A DNA stretch of 46,851 nt from Hydrogenophaga pseudoflava NBRC 102511 (GCF_001592285.1 NZ_BCWQ01000021.1:1-46851), one strand, 5' to 3'; numbered from the stretch's first letter, positions 9,854-19,544 are shown. Made by a program: numbers and translations. Notes: generated by a model from the sequence alone, not told the origin.

Positions 9854-11179
9854 TCAGCGGACGAGACAAGGTTTCTTGTTGTCGAACTTCCAGCCCGGGA
9901 TCAGGTACTGCATCGCGATGGCGTCGTCGCGCGCGCCCAGGCCGTGCTGCAGGTAGAGCTGGTGGGCCTTCTCGACCTCGGCCATATCGATCTCGATGCC
10001 CAGGCCCGCCTTCTTAGGCACCTGCACGTAGCCGCCTTCGATCTTCATCGGCTCCTTGGTCAGGCGCTGGCCGTCCTGCCAGATCCAGTGCGTGTCGATG
10101 GCCGTGACCTTGCCCGGTGCGGCCGCGCCCACGTGGGTGAACATGGCCAGCGAGATGTCGAAGTGGTTGTTGGAGTGCGAACCCCAGGTCAGGCCCCAGT
10201 CGCGGCAGGTCTGCGCCACACGCACCGAGCCGGCCATGGTCCAGAAGTGCGGGTCGGCCAGCGGGATGTCCACGCTCTGCAGCGCCAGCGAATGCGCCAT
10301 CTGCCGCCAGTCGGTGGCGACCATGTTGGTGGCGGTGGGCAGGCCGGTGGCGCGGCGGAACTCGGCCATCACCTCGCGGCCGGAAAAACCTTCTTCGGCG
10401 CCGCAGGGGTCTTCGGCATAGGCCACCACGCCACGCATCTTCTCGCCCAGGCGGATCGCGTCTTTCAGCAGCCAGCCGCCGTTCGGGTCCAGCGTCACGC
10501 GCGCCTCGGGGAAGCGTTCGTGCAGCGCGGTCACGGCCTCGACCTCGGCGTCGCCCGCGAGCACACCGCCCTTGAGCTTGAAGTCCTGGAAGCCGTAGCG
10601 CTTCTGCGCGGCCTCGGCCAGGCGCACCACGGCCTCGGGCGTCATCGCGGCCTCGTGGCGCAGGCGGCACCAGTCGTCGGCGTTGTCGGGTTCGCTAGCG
10701 TAGGGCAGGTCCGTCTTGCGGCGGTCGCCGACGAAGAACAGGTAACCCAGCATCTGCACCGCGTCGCGCTGCTGGCCTTCGCCCAGCAGGGCCGCCACCG
10801 GCACGTCCAGGTGCTGGCCCATCAGGTCGAGCAGCGCCGATTCCACGGCCGTGACGGCGTGGATGGTGGTGCGCAGGTCGAAGGTCTGCAGGCCGCGGCC
10901 GCCGCTGTCGCGGTCGGCGAACTGGCTGCGCATGGCGTTCAGGATGGCCTGCAGGTTGCCGATGGACTGGCCTTCGACCAGCGCCCGCGCGTCCTCCAGC
11001 GTCTGGCGGATCTTCTCGCCGCCCGGCACCTCGCCCAGGCCGGTGTGGCCCGCGTTGTCGGTGACGATGACGATGTTGCGGGTGAAGAAGGGCGCGTGCG
11101 CACCCGAGAGGTTGAGCAGCATGCCGTCCCGGCCGGCGACCGGGACGACACGCATCGACTGGACGATCGGTGCGGTCAT
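9854..11179 (-). CDS. gudD: Glucarate dehydratase
   Basis: 441 residues, nearly collinear with E. coli GudD (446). It shows [15 protein letters not shown], the loop [15 protein letters not shown], the KxK base motif in DFKLKGG (near residue 203), the metal-binding DPNGGW and [17 protein letters not shown], and the His base in [15 protein letters not shown] (near 335). This enolase-superfamily enzyme dehydrates D-glucarate (and L-idarate) to 5-dehydro-4-deoxy-D-glucarate. The ATG giving [16 protein letters not shown] matches the family start and clears the preceding gene; an ATG 9 codons upstream would overlap it. It lies 8 bases after a Bug receptor gene, an arrangement that suggests co-transcription. 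Confidence 0.97.
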   Translation of the reverse strand: MTAPIVQSMRVVPVAGRDGMLLNLSGAHAPFFTRNIVIVTDNAGHTGLGEVPGGEKIRQTLEDARALVEGQSIGNLQAILNAMRSQFADRDSGGRGLQTFDLRTTIHAVTAVESALLDLMGQHLDVPVAALLGEGQQRDAVQMLGYLFFVGDRRKTDLPYASEPDNADDWCRLRHEAAMTPEAVVRLAEAAQKRYGFQDFKLKGGVLAGDAEVEAVTALHERFPEARVTLDPNGGWLLKDAIRLGEKMRGVVAYAEDPCGAEEGFSGREVMAEFRRATGLPTATNMVATDWRQMAHSLALQSVDIPLADPHFWTMAGSVRVAQTCRDWGLTWGSHSNNHFDISLAMFTHVGAAAPGKVTAIDTHWIWQDGQRLTKEPMKIEGGYVQVPKKAGLGIEIDMAEVEKAHQLYLQHGLGARDDAIAMQYLIPGWKFDNKKPCLVR

Positions 11180-11186
11180 GGGAAGG

Positions 11187-12143
11187 TCAGTCTGCTTTGA
11201 TGCCACGCGAGGTGATGAGCTTCTGCCAGCGCGAGAACTCGCTGGCCTGGAAGGCCGCGAACTGCTCGGGCGTGTTCAGCACGACCTCGAACCCCAGTTC
11301 CAGCAGCTTGGGCTTGATGGCGGGGTCGTTGATCGAGGCCAGCACGGCCTCGTGCACGCGTTTCTTCACATCGGTGGGCAGACCCTTGGGCGCGGCCACG
11401 GCCTGCCAGGACTGCACGTTGGCGTCCTTCACTCCGCTTTCTTCCAGCGTGGGCACCTCGGGCAGCAGGGGCGAGCGCTTGGCGCTGGTGATGGCCAGGG
11501 CGCGCAGCTTGCCGACCTTGATCTGCGGCATGGCGGTGTTGATGTTCATGAAGGACGAATCCACCTGGTTGCCCAGCAGGTCGCTCATCACCGGGCCGCC
11601 GCCCTTGTAGGGCACGTGCACGCCGCTGGTGCCGGTCTGCTGCCAGAACAGCTCGGCCGTGAGGTGGTCGCTGGAGCCGTTGCCCGACGACGCGAAGGTC
11701 ATCTTGCCGGGGTTGGCCTTCTGGAAGGCGATCACGTCGGCCAGCGACTTGTGGGCCGAGGCGGCGGGCACCACCAGCACGTTGGGCGCCTGCACCACCA
11801 CGGTGACCGGGTCCAGGTCCTTGAGCGCGTCGTACTGCACCTTGATCAGGTGCGGCGCGATCACGAAGGGGCCGAGCGACGCGACCAGGAAGGTGTGGCC
11901 ATCGGCCGGGGCGCGGGCGACGAAGGTGGCGCCGATGGTGCCGGTGGCGCCGGCCTTGTTCTCGACGATCACGGTGGCGCCGCCGCCAAGCTTCTCGCCC
12001 ATCTTGCCGGAGAGCTGGCGGGCGATCAGGTCGGTGGAGCCGCCGGGCGGGAAGGGCACGACCAGGGTGATGGGCTTGTCGGGCCAGGCGAAGGCGGAGA
12101 GGCTGGTGGCCACCAGGGCAAGGGCAATCAGGGACTTTTTCAT
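11187..12143 (-). CDS. Bug family (TctC-type) periplasmic solute receptor
   Basis: 318 residues. It has a signal peptide of about 19 residues, then the family motif [19 protein letters not shown], the ligand-loop region APADGHTFL and the central [17 protein letters not shown]. Bug receptors bind carboxylates in the periplasm, usually for a TctAB membrane pair. No tctAB genes are in this window, so the partner is elsewhere or the receptor serves sensing. Sitting directly upstream of gudD, it probably binds glucarate, galactarate or a related acid. Confidence 0.93.
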   Translation of the reverse strand: MKKSLIALALVATSLSAFAWPDKPITLVVPFPPGGSTDLIARQLSGKMGEKLGGGATVIVENKAGATGTIGATFVARAPADGHTFLVASLGPFVIAPHLIKVQYDALKDLDPVTVVVQAPNVLVVPAASAHKSLADVIAFQKANPGKMTFASSGNGSSDHLTAELFWQQTGTSGVHVPYKGGGPVMSDLLGNQVDSSFMNINTAMPQIKVGKLRALAITSAKRSPLLPEVPTLEESGVKDANVQSWQAVAAPKGLPTDVKKRVHEAVLASINDPAIKPKLLELGFEVVLNTPEQFAAFQASEFSRWQKLITSRGIKAD

Positions 12144-12160
12144 GATGGGTGTCTCGGTGT

Positions 12161-13138
12161 TCAGTTTTCCAGGGTGATCTTTTCTTCGCGCACGACCTGC
12201 GCCATTTCGGGCAGCTCGGACTTGATCCAGGCGGCGAACTCGGCGCTGCTCATTGCAGAGGGCTCCAGGCCCAGCGACTGCAGCTTTTCTTTCACGTCGG
12301 GCAGGGCGGTGATGCGCTGCACCTCGGCGTGCACCAGGTCCACCACGGCCTTGGGCGTGCCGGCCGGGGCCAGCAGGCCCTGCCAGCTGCCGGTCAGGAA
12401 GTTGGGCGTGGTCTCGGCCACGGCCGGGGTGTCGGGCAGTTCGCTCCAGCGCTTGGCCGACGACACCGCCAGCAGCTTGAGCTTGCCGGCCTTGACGTGC
12501 GGGTAGGTCGCGACCATGCCGTTGAAGGTGACGTCCATGTGGCCGCCGACCAGGTCGGTCATGGCCTGGGCGCCGCCCTTGTAGGGCACGTAGTTCCACT
12601 GGATGCCGTTGCGGCGCGCGAACTGCACGCCGGCCAGGTGGGTGGCGCTGCCGATGCCGGCGGCGGCGGCGAAGTTCAGTTTGCCGGGGTTGGCCTTGGC
12701 GTACTTCACCAGCTCGGCGATGTTGTTGGCCGGCACCTTGGTGCTGACCACCAGCAGGTGGGGCGAGTAGCCGACCATGGCCACCGGCACGAAGTCCTTC
12801 TGCACGTCGAACGGAAGCTTGTACAGCGCCGGGCTGATGGTCAGGTTGCCCACATCCATCAGCACGAAGGTGTAGCCGTCGGCCGGCGACTTGGCGACCA
12901 GGTCGGCGCCGATGTTGCCGGCGTTGCCTGCCTTGTTCTCGACCACCACGGGCTGGCCCAGCTTCTCGCTCATCTTCTGGCCGACCAGGCGGGCCAGCAC
13001 GTCGGAGGTGCCGCTGGCCGGGAAGGGCACGACGATGCGGATGGGCTTGCTCGGGTAGGCCTGGGCCAGGGCGGCGGTGCTGCCCAGGGCCAGGGTGGCG
13101 GCCGCCGCAGCGGTCAGCAGGAAATGGCGTTTGTTCAT
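12161..13138 (-). CDS. Bug family (TctC-type) periplasmic solute receptor, second of a tandem pair
   Basis: 325 residues with a clear signal peptide ending at ALAQA and the Bug motif YPSKPIRIVVPFPASGTSD. KSPADGYTFVLMD and NYVPYKGGAQAMTDLVGG follow. It is clearly diverged from its downstream neighbour (11187-12143), so the two may bind different sugar acids rather than being a recent copy. It follows kdgD in the operon, separated by repeat copy 2. No TctAB membrane genes are present here. Confidence 0.93.
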   Translation of the reverse strand: MNKRHFLLTAAAAATLALGSTAALAQAYPSKPIRIVVPFPASGTSDVLARLVGQKMSEKLGQPVVVENKAGNAGNIGADLVAKSPADGYTFVLMDVGNLTISPALYKLPFDVQKDFVPVAMVGYSPHLLVVSTKVPANNIAELVKYAKANPGKLNFAAAAGIGSATHLAGVQFARRNGIQWNYVPYKGGAQAMTDLVGGHMDVTFNGMVATYPHVKAGKLKLLAVSSAKRWSELPDTPAVAETTPNFLTGSWQGLLAPAGTPKAVVDLVHAEVQRITALPDVKEKLQSLGLEPSAMSSAEFAAWIKSELPEMAQVVREEKITLEN

Positions 13139-13198
13139 GATGTCTCTACTGGTGGTTGTGAAGGGGAGTCAGGCCAGGGCGGGGGAGTCAGACCAGGG

Positions 13199-13271
13199 CG
13201 CCGTGGAACCGGCTTTGCCGGGCCACCAGCGCCGCCCCCTGGGGGGTGACGCCGCAGGCGGCGCGGGGGGG
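13199..13271. repeat. GC-rich palindromic repeat, copy 2
   Basis: It contains the core GGAACCGGCTTTGCCGGGCC, a C-run/G-run hairpin (CCCCCTGGGGGG) and a final GCCGCAGGCGGC palindrome. It ends directly against the kdgD stop codon (TAA, minus strand at 13272-13274) and separates kdgD from the Bug receptor genes. In RNA it would fold into strong hairpins and could adjust expression of downstream genes or protect the kdgD 3' end. Confidence 0.85.
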
Positions 13272-14189
13272 TTACTGCTCTCCCAAAGCGTCGATCAGCG
13301 CCTTGAGTTCGTCCATCTCGCCGGGCTTCAGGTCGGACAGCGGCGCGCGCACCGGGCCGGCGTCGTGGCCGACCAGCTTGGCGCCCGCCTTGATGATGCT
13401 CACGCCATAGCCTTCGACGCGGTTGCGGATCTTCAGGTAGGGCATGAAGAACTGCCTGAGCAGCTTGTGCTGCGTGGCCATGTCGTCGGTGCGCACGGCT
13501 TCGTAGAACTGCACCGCGGTCTTGGGGATGAAGTTGAAGACGGCGGACGAGTACACCGGGGTGCCCAGCGCCTTGTAGGCGGCGGCGTACACCTCGGCGG
13601 TGGGCAGGCCACCCAGGTAGGCGAAGCGGTCGCCCATCTTCATGAAGATGGAGGACATCACTTCGATGTTGCCCATGCCGTCCTTGAAGCCGATCAGGTT
13701 GGGGCAGCGCTCGGCCAGGACGGCCAGCGACTCGGGGGTGAACCGGGTGCGGTCGCGGTTGTAGACGATGACGCCGAACTGCACGCTCTTGCAGACCTGC
13801 TCCACGTGGGCGATCAGGCCCTCCTGGCCGGCTTCGGTCAGGTAGTGCGGCAGCAGCAGGATGCCGTGGGCACCCAGGCGCTCGGCTTCCTGCGCGTGGG
13901 CGATGGCCGTACGGGTGGGGCCACCGGCGCCGGCAATGATGGGCACCTTGCCGCGGCAGGTGTCCACCGCGGTCTTGATGATCTGGCCGTATTCCTCGCC
14001 ATAGAGCGAGAAGTACTCGCCCGTCCCGCCGGCGGCGAACAGCGCGCTGGCGCCGTACGGGGTCAGCCACTCCAGGCGGGCGGCGTAGGAGGCGGCATTG
14101 AAGTTGCCCTGGGCGTCGAAGTCCGTCACGGGGAAGGACAGCAGGCCGCTGGACATGACTTGTTTGAGGTCTTGGGGGGTGTATTGCAT
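13272..14189 (-). CDS. kdgD: 5-dehydro-4-deoxyglucarate dehydratase
   Basis: 305 residues, a DapA-family TIM barrel of standard length. [12 protein letters not shown] is the pyruvate-pocket motif, Y143 in IVYNRD is the catalytic tyrosine and K169 in GFKDGMGN is the Schiff-base lysine. KdgD decarboxylates and dehydrates 5-dehydro-4-deoxyglucarate to 2,5-dioxopentanoate (alpha-ketoglutarate semialdehyde). This joins the GudD and GarD branches to the dehydrogenase at 21284-22756. An operator-like palindrome lies 54 bases before the ATG, so this gene probably heads its own transcript. Confidence 0.96.
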   Translation of the reverse strand: MQYTPQDLKQVMSSGLLSFPVTDFDAQGNFNAASYAARLEWLTPYGASALFAAGGTGEYFSLYGEEYGQIIKTAVDTCRGKVPIIAGAGGPTRTAIAHAQEAERLGAHGILLLPHYLTEAGQEGLIAHVEQVCKSVQFGVIVYNRDRTRFTPESLAVLAERCPNLIGFKDGMGNIEVMSSIFMKMGDRFAYLGGLPTAEVYAAAYKALGTPVYSSAVFNFIPKTAVQFYEAVRTDDMATQHKLLRQFFMPYLKIRNRVEGYGVSIIKAGAKLVGHDAGPVRAPLSDLKPGEMDELKALIDALGEQ

Positions 14190-14234
14190 GGTGGTTCAGC
14201 CTGGGTGGGTGGAGAAGGTGGTGTCGGCGATTGA

Positions 14235-14253
14235 GTTATAGGATGTCAGACAA
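14235..14253 (-). promoter_or_regulatory. Candidate kdgD promoter -10 and GntR operator
   Basis: The minus strand reads TTGTCTGACAT (14243-14253), then TATAAC (14235-14240), which resembles a -10 box. The palindrome matches 10 of 11 positions of TTGTCAGACAA found before gntR (20449-20459). A repressor bound here would cover the promoter spacer. I see no good -35 box. Confidence 0.6.
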
Positions 14254-14330
14254 CTGACGTGATTGTGCGAAAGTGGAGAGGAGGGCGTCAAGGGTTTCGG
14301 TGCACGTATGTGGAAACCCCTTATCCCCGG

Positions 14331-15623
14331 TCAGAAGCGCGGCTGGTGACCGGTGAAGCCGGGGTCGTACTTGCGCATCTGCCCCAGGTCGTCCCGGTTG
14401 CGGATGCCCGTGTTCAGGTAGTTGTCGTACAGGCGGGCCAGGGCCTCGCGGTGGATCTGCACGCCCAGACCCGGTGTGCTCGTCACCCGCAGGCTGCCGT
14501 CTTCAAACTGCAGGCGCCCGCCCTGCACCACCTCGTCGTCCTGCCAGGGGTAGTGCGTATCGCAGGCATAGGACAGCAGGGGCACCGAGGCGGCCAGGTG
14601 GGTCATGGCCATCAGGCTGATGCCCAGGTGCGAATTCGAGTGCATCGACAGGCCCAGGCCGAAGGTCTCGCACATCAGCGCCAGGCGCTGGGTGGCGCGC
14701 AGGCCGCCCCAGTAGTGGTGGTCGCTCAGCACGATCTTGACCGGGCAGCCCATCTCGGCGTTGCGGCGGAATTCCTTCAGGTCGGTGACCACCATGTTGG
14801 TGGCCAGAGGCACGTCGCAGGCGGCGGCCACGGCGGCCATGCCCTCCAGGCCCGGGGCCGGGTCCTCGTAGTACTCCAGCACGCCGCGCAGCTGCTCCAC
14901 CACCTGCAGGCTGGTGGCCACGGTCCAGTTGGCGTTGGGGTCGATGCGCAGCGGCGCGCCGGGGAAGGCCTGGGCCAGCGCCCGCATCGCGGCCACTTCC
15001 TGCTCGGGCGGCAGGGCACCGGCCTTGAGCTTGATGCTCTTGAAGCCGTACTGGTCGATCATGCGGCGCGCCTGCGCCACCATCTGCCCGGGCGTGATGC
15101 CTTCGCCGAACGGGTCGGGTGCGTAGGGCTTGTCGATGTGCTCGGCGTACTTGAAGAACAGGTAGGCGCTGAACGGCACGGCCGGGCGTGCGGCACCGCC
15201 CAGCAGGTCCACCACCGGCGCGTTCGCCAGCTGGCCCTGCAGGTCCATCATCGCCACCTCGAAGGCGCTGATGACCTTGGCCACCGTCTTGGACACGTGC
15301 GTGCCCGGAGCCAGCGAGACCTGCTGGCCCAGGAACTCCGAGGCGGACATCTGCCTGGGGGCCACCAGCGCGGCCACGCGGGTGTCCATCTCGTTGAGCG
15401 CCCAGGGCGAGAGCCCGGTCAGCGCGGGCGCGGCCTTGGCCAGCGCCTCCAGCATGGGCAGGTCGCCGTAGCTTTCGTTGATGCCGACCAGGCCCGAGTC
15501 GGTCTCGATCTCGATGATCGAGCGCAGGGCCCAGGGCTCGTGGATGCCCGCCGCGTTGAGCAGCGGCGGGTCGCGGAACGCGATGGGCGTCACGCGCACA
15601 TGGCGGATGGCGTGCGAGGTCAT
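14331..15623 (-). CDS. Enolase-superfamily sugar-acid dehydratase, glucarate dehydratase-related
   Basis: 430 residues of the mandelate racemase/glucarate dehydratase subgroup. It shows KSIKLKAG (KxK base), DPNANW and YYEDPAPGLEG (metal ligands), TNMVVTD, LSDHHYWGG and the His-containing SMHSNSHLGISLMAM. It differs from GudD throughout and lacks the [15 protein letters not shown] loop, so it belongs to the glucarate dehydratase-related group rather than being a second gudD. It is the last gene of the udh-dctPQM transcript, 10 bases after dctM. The substrate could be glucarate, idarate or another aldarate; this cannot be decided from sequence. Confidence 0.88.
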   Translation of the reverse strand: MTSHAIRHVRVTPIAFRDPPLLNAAGIHEPWALRSIIEIETDSGLVGINESYGDLPMLEALAKAAPALTGLSPWALNEMDTRVAALVAPRQMSASEFLGQQVSLAPGTHVSKTVAKVISAFEVAMMDLQGQLANAPVVDLLGGAARPAVPFSAYLFFKYAEHIDKPYAPDPFGEGITPGQMVAQARRMIDQYGFKSIKLKAGALPPEQEVAAMRALAQAFPGAPLRIDPNANWTVATSLQVVEQLRGVLEYYEDPAPGLEGMAAVAAACDVPLATNMVVTDLKEFRRNAEMGCPVKIVLSDHHYWGGLRATQRLALMCETFGLGLSMHSNSHLGISLMAMTHLAASVPLLSYACDTHYPWQDDEVVQGGRLQFEDGSLRVTSTPGLGVQIHREALARLYDNYLNTGIRNRDDLGQMRKYDPGFTGHQPRF

Positions 15624-15633
15624 GCCGAGGTCC

Positions 15634-16917
15634 TCACAGCAGCAGGCCAGGCAGCCACAGCGACAGCGCGGGGATGTAGGTCACCGCGATCAGCACCAGC
15701 AGCAGGGCACCGAAGAAGGGCAGCAGGGCCTTGACCACCTGCTCCATCGGCAGCTTGGCCACGGCCGCACCGACGAAGAGCACACCGCCCACCGGCGGGG
15801 TGATCAGGCCGATGCCCAGGTTCACCATCATGATCATCCCGAAGTGCACCGGGTCCACGCCGATGCTCTTGATGACGGGCAGCAGGATGGGCGTGAGGAT
15901 CAGGATCAGCGGCGCCATGTCCATCAGCGTGCCCAGCGCCAGCAGCAGCAGGTTGATCAGCGCCAGGATCACGTAACGGTTGTCCGACAGCGTGGTCAGC
16001 GCGGTGGTAATCTGCAGCGGGATCTGCATGAGGGTCATGATGTAGCCGAAGCTCGCGGCAAATGCGATCAGGATCATCACGATCGACAGCGTCTTCACCG
16101 TGCGGTGCACCAGCTTCGGCGTCTCGGCCCACTTGTAGTCGCGGTAGATGAACATCGTGACGAAGAAGGCCCACAGCACCGCGATGGAGGCCGACTCGGT
16201 GGGCGTGAACACGCCGCTCAGGATGCCGCCGAGGATGATCACCATGGTCATCAGGCCCCAGAGCGCGTCGGCGCAGATCTTCAGCGCCTGCTTCATCGGA
16301 ATGACCTCGCCCTTGGGGTAGTTCTTCTTCTTCGCGGTCCACAGGCACAGCACGGCCAGCGTGGCGCCCAGCAGCAGGCCCGGCAGCACACCGGCGATGA
16401 ACAGCGCGGCGATGGACACCGTGCCGCCCGCGGCCAGCGAGTAGATGACCGCGTTGTGGCTGGGCGGGATCAGGATGGCCTGCACCGAACCCGAGACCGT
16501 GACGGCGGTGGCGAAGTCGCGCGGGTAGCCCTTCTTCTCCATCTCGGGAATCAGGACGGTGCCGACCGAGGCCGTGTCGGCCATGGACGAACCCGAGATG
16601 GCGCCGAAGAAGGTGGAGGCCAGGATGTTCACCAGCGACAGGCCGCCGCGGATGAAACCCACCAGCACGTTGGCGAACGCCACCAGGCGCCGCGCCATGC
16701 CGCCCTCGGCCATGATGGCGCCGGCCAGCACGAAGAAGGGAATGGCGAGCAGCGAGAACTTGTTGACGCCGTTGGCGATCGCGATCATCACCGCGTCCAG
16801 CGGGATCTCGATCCACCAGGCGCCGATCAGCGCCGCGATGCCCATGGCGTAGGCCACGGGGGTGCCGATCAGGATCAGCACGAAGAAACTGCCGAGCAGG
16901 ACCCAGGCTTCCATCAC
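15634..16917 (-). CDS. dctM: TRAP transporter large membrane subunit
   Basis: 427 residues, highly hydrophobic with 11-12 membrane segments. Family signatures are FVLAGAIMAEGGMARRL, SGSSMADTASVGTVLIPEM, IPPSHNAVIYSLAAGG and TPPVGGVLFVGAAV near the C-terminus. It is the ion-coupled channel subunit of a tripartite periplasmic transporter. It overlaps dctQ by 4 bases, and the operon context points to uptake of hexuronates or aldarates. Confidence 0.95.
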   Translation of the reverse strand: MMEAWVLLGSFFVLILIGTPVAYAMGIAALIGAWWIEIPLDAVMIAIANGVNKFSLLAIPFFVLAGAIMAEGGMARRLVAFANVLVGFIRGGLSLVNILASTFFGAISGSSMADTASVGTVLIPEMEKKGYPRDFATAVTVSGSVQAILIPPSHNAVIYSLAAGGTVSIAALFIAGVLPGLLLGATLAVLCLWTAKKKNYPKGEVIPMKQALKICADALWGLMTMVIILGGILSGVFTPTESASIAVLWAFFVTMFIYRDYKWAETPKLVHRTVKTLSIVMILIAFAASFGYIMTLMQIPLQITTALTTLSDNRYVILALINLLLLALGTLMDMAPLILILTPILLPVIKSIGVDPVHFGMIMMVNLGIGLITPPVGGVLFVGAAVAKLPMEQVVKALLPFFGALLLVLIAVTYIPALSLWLPGLLL

Positions 16918-17462
16918 GCGGCTCCTTCGGCCTGGGCCGGTTCGTGGTCAAAGGTGACGACAGCGTTGTGGCGCTGGTCGCCCAGGACGATGTGTTCGAG
17001 CACGAACAGCGCGGTCACGGCGCCGCCGACGGGCACCGGCAGGTAGGTGAAGCCCACGGGCATCCAGGGCAGCTCGGGAATCGACTGGCCCCAGGTGCCG
17101 ATGCACAGCTGGATGCCGTACCAGAGCATGAACAGCGAGACGGCCAGCATCAGCAGGTGCACCACGCCGCGCAGCGGACGCTGCACCGACGACGGCAGGC
17201 GCTGCGTGACCATTTCGACGGCGATGTGGCCGCCCGCGCGGTAGCTGCAGGCCGCGCCGAGAAAGGTGAACACCACCATCAGCAGGATGGAGATCGGCTC
17301 GGGCCACTGCGCGCCCGTGCCCAGCACGTAGCGCGAGAAGATGCCCCATGGAATGAAAAGGGACATGAAGAAGATGCACGCCCCGGCGATCCAGATGCAG
17401 GCCAGGTAGACCAGGTCCAGGAAGCGCGAGACGGGATGTCCGCTGGAAGGGTGGTGACTCAT
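16914..17462 (-). CDS. dctQ: TRAP transporter small membrane subunit
   Basis: 182 residues with four membrane segments. It has the DctQ features FSRYVLGTGAQWPEPISIL, the loop GGHIAVEMV and the C-terminal PWMPVGFTYLPVPVGG. It forms the membrane complex with DctM. The ATG giving MSHHPSSGH is preferred because a GAGG ribosome site lies about 6 bases before it; the open frame upstream runs into the repeat region. It is separated from dctP by repeat copy 3, which may lower membrane-subunit expression relative to the receptor. Confidence 0.93.
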   Translation of the reverse strand: MSHHPSSGHPVSRFLDLVYLACIWIAGACIFFMSLFIPWGIFSRYVLGTGAQWPEPISILLMVVFTFLGAACSYRAGGHIAVEMVTQRLPSSVQRPLRGVVHLLMLAVSLFMLWYGIQLCIGTWGQSIPELPWMPVGFTYLPVPVGGAVTALFVLEHIVLGDQRHNAVVTFDHEPAQAEGAA

Positions 17463-17510
17463 GAGAGCCTCGGAGAGAGGGAGGGGAAAGAGAAGTGGCA
17501 GGGCGAGCGC

Positions 17511-17595
17511 GTCCAGCACACACCGAGGAACCGGCTTCGCCGGGCCTCAGGTGTGGTCCCCCTGGGGGGAAGCCGCGAAGCGGCGCAGGGGGGAC
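17511..17595. repeat. GC-rich palindromic repeat, copy 3
   Basis: It begins GTCCAGCACACACCG like copy 1, carries GGAACCGGCTTCGCCGGGCC, a CCCCCTGGGGGG hairpin and GCCGCGAAGCGGC. It ends at the dctP stop codon (TAA, minus strand at 17596-17598). Lying between dctP and dctQ, it could act as a partial terminator or 3' stabiliser that favours the receptor. Confidence 0.85.
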
Positions 17596-18570
17596 TTACT
17601 TCACAGCGGCGATGCGCTGCATCAGGTCCTGGAACTTCGCTCCGTACTTGGCGCGCACCGGCTCGGTGGCGTCGTAGAAGGGCTTGTTGTCGATGTTGAT
17701 GAACTCGACGCCGGCGGCCTTGAGCTTGGCCGAGTACTCCTCCACGCTCTTGTCCCAGAGCTGGCGCTGCTCCAGCTGGGCCTCGCGGGCCAGCTTCTTC
17801 ACCAGGGCCTGGTCGGCCGGGCTGAGCTTGTCCCAGGCCACCTTGGACATCACCAGGATCTCGGGAATGATCAGGTGGTTGGTCTGGCTGTAGTACTTGG
17901 CCGGCGTGTTGTAGTGGTTGGCGGTGAAGTAGCTCGGCGGGTTGTTCTCGGCGCCGTCGATCACGCCGGTCTGCAGCGAGGTGAAGACCTCGCCGTAGGC
18001 CATGGCAATGCCGTTGCCGCCCATGGCGTTCATGGTGTCCACGAACAGCGGGTTGCCCATCATGCGGACCTTCTGGCCCTTGAGGTCGGCGGGTGTGCGC
18101 ACCGGCTTCTTGGTGTAGAGGCTGCGCGCGCCGCCGTCCATCCAGCCCAGGCCGACCAGGCGCGCCGGGCTGGCGGTCACCTTGGCCAGCAGCTCGTCGC
18201 CCACGGCGCCGTCGATCACGGCGCGCATGTGCTTGATGTCGCGGAACACGAAGGGCATGTTGAACACGTCCACCTCGGGCACCACCGGGCCGATCACGCC
18301 CAGCGAGATGCGGGCCATCTGGATCGCGCCCAGCTGCACCTGCTCCACGGCTTCTTTTTCCTGGCCCAGCACGGCGCCGGGGAACATCTGCACCTTGATG
18401 CGGCCTTGCGTGGCGGCTTCGAGCTTCTTGCCCATGTTCTCGACGGCGACCACGGTGGGATAGCCGGCGGGGTGGGTGTCGTGCGACTTCAGCACGGTCT
18501 GGGCCTGTGCGGTCAGGGGCAGCAGGGCGGCCAGCACCATGCTGGCGATCAGTCGGCGTTGCAGTTTCAT
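17596..18570 (-). CDS. dctP: TRAP transporter periplasmic solute receptor
   Basis: 324 residues with a signal peptide of about 24 residues ending AQAQ. The DctP/TAXI-type layout follows: LKSHDTHPAGYPTVVAVENM at the mature start, GQKVRMMGNPLFVDTM with the carboxylate-binding Arg, and GVIDGAENNPPSY. The ATG with a GGAGA ribosome site is preferred over a TTG one codon earlier. It delivers a carboxylate ligand to DctQM. Being in the udh operon, it probably binds glucuronate/galacturonate or the matching aldarates. Confidence 0.94.
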   Translation of the reverse strand: MKLQRRLIASMVLAALLPLTAQAQTVLKSHDTHPAGYPTVVAVENMGKKLEAATQGRIKVQMFPGAVLGQEKEAVEQVQLGAIQMARISLGVIGPVVPEVDVFNMPFVFRDIKHMRAVIDGAVGDELLAKVTASPARLVGLGWMDGGARSLYTKKPVRTPADLKGQKVRMMGNPLFVDTMNAMGGNGIAMAYGEVFTSLQTGVIDGAENNPPSYFTANHYNTPAKYYSQTNHLIIPEILVMSKVAWDKLSPADQALVKKLAREAQLEQRQLWDKSVEEYSAKLKAAGVEFINIDNKPFYDATEPVRAKYGAKFQDLMQRIAAVK

Positions 18571-18632
18571 CAAAGTCTCCGTTGTGGTGGTTGGGTTGAG
18601 GTGAAGAAAACCGTGCCGGCGCGTTGGTGGGT

Positions 18633-19535
18633 TCAGGGGACGCAGCGCGGCTCGTCCAGGCCCCTCACGCCCGGACGCAGTGCAAAAACGCCGCCGGCCA
18701 GGGGCTGATCGGTCAGATCACCGCCGGGCCGGATGGACGTGACGAACAGGGTGTCGAGCCCGGCGCCGCCGAAGGCGCACATGGCCGGCTTCTTCACCGG
18801 CACCGGCAGCGAGCGGTCGAGCCGGCCGTCGGGGGTGAAGCGGTGCACCAGGCCGGCGTCGTTGCCGCAGATCCAGTAGCAGCCGTCGGCGTCCACCGCC
18901 GCGCCGTCGGGGCGGCCGGGCAGGGGCTTGAAGTCGATGAACACGCGGCGGTCGTGCGGTGTGCCGGTGCCGGTGTCGTAGTCGAAGGCCCAGACGGTCT
19001 GCACGTCGGGGTGCGAGTCCGAGAGGTACATGGTCCGGCCGTCGGGGCTGAAGGCCATGCCGTTGGGGGTGATGAAGCCGTCCAGCAGTTCGTGCAGCCG
19101 CGTCCCGTCGAGGCCGTAGAGGCTGCCCGAGGCGCGCGCGAGCGACATGTCCATCACCATGGTGCCGGCGCGCAGGCGGCCCTGGCGATCGCAGCGGCCG
19201 TCGTTGAAGCGCATGCCGGCCTCGGGCTGGTCGATGCGGGTGATCCACGCGCAGTCCACCGTGCCGTCGGTCTGCGGCGTCAGGCGCGCAACGCCGGTTT
19301 CCATGGCCGCGATCCACTGGCCGTGGGGCAGGGCCTCGCTGCCGGCCGCCAGCGCGATGCAGCCGGTCTGCTCGGGCGTGGGCCACTGCAGCGCGCGGCC
19401 GCTGGCGACGCTCCAGCACCAGAGCTGCTTGCCAGGAATGTCCACCCACCACAGGCACTGGCGCGCAGCGTCCCAGACGGGGCTCTCGCCCACGCCGTTG
19501 CGGGCGTCCAGCAGCAGCTCGGCTTGATCGCTCAT
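18633..19535 (-). CDS. SMP-30/gluconolactonase-family lactonase, cytoplasmic
   Basis: 300 residues without a signal peptide. Propeller and metal-site elements are GVGESPVWD, GMRFNDGRCDRQGRL, ITPNGMAFSPDGRTMYLSD and GRPDGAAVDADGCYW. It is directly downstream of udh, whose product is an aldarolactone, so its likely reaction is opening galactaro- or glucaro-lactone to the acid. The ATG at 19533-19535 is chosen. A GTG three codons upstream is also possible. Confidence 0.92.
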   Translation of the reverse strand: MSDQAELLLDARNGVGESPVWDAARQCLWWVDIPGKQLWCWSVASGRALQWPTPEQTGCIALAAGSEALPHGQWIAAMETGVARLTPQTDGTVDCAWITRIDQPEAGMRFNDGRCDRQGRLRAGTMVMDMSLARASGSLYGLDGTRLHELLDGFITPNGMAFSPDGRTMYLSDSHPDVQTVWAFDYDTGTGTPHDRRVFIDFKPLPGRPDGAAVDADGCYWICGNDAGLVHRFTPDGRLDRSLPVPVKKPAMCAFGGAGLDTLFVTSIRPGGDLTDQPLAGGVFALRPGVRGLDEPRCVP

Positions 19536-19544
19536 GGCGCGCAC

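Noticed and set aside
15980..15990. TTGTCCGACAG in dctM and TTGTCCGACAT at 19723-19733 in udh as further GntR sites
   Set aside because: Each has two mismatches, lies in conserved coding sequence and is not near a gene start. GTCCGAC is a common word in this GC-rich DNA.
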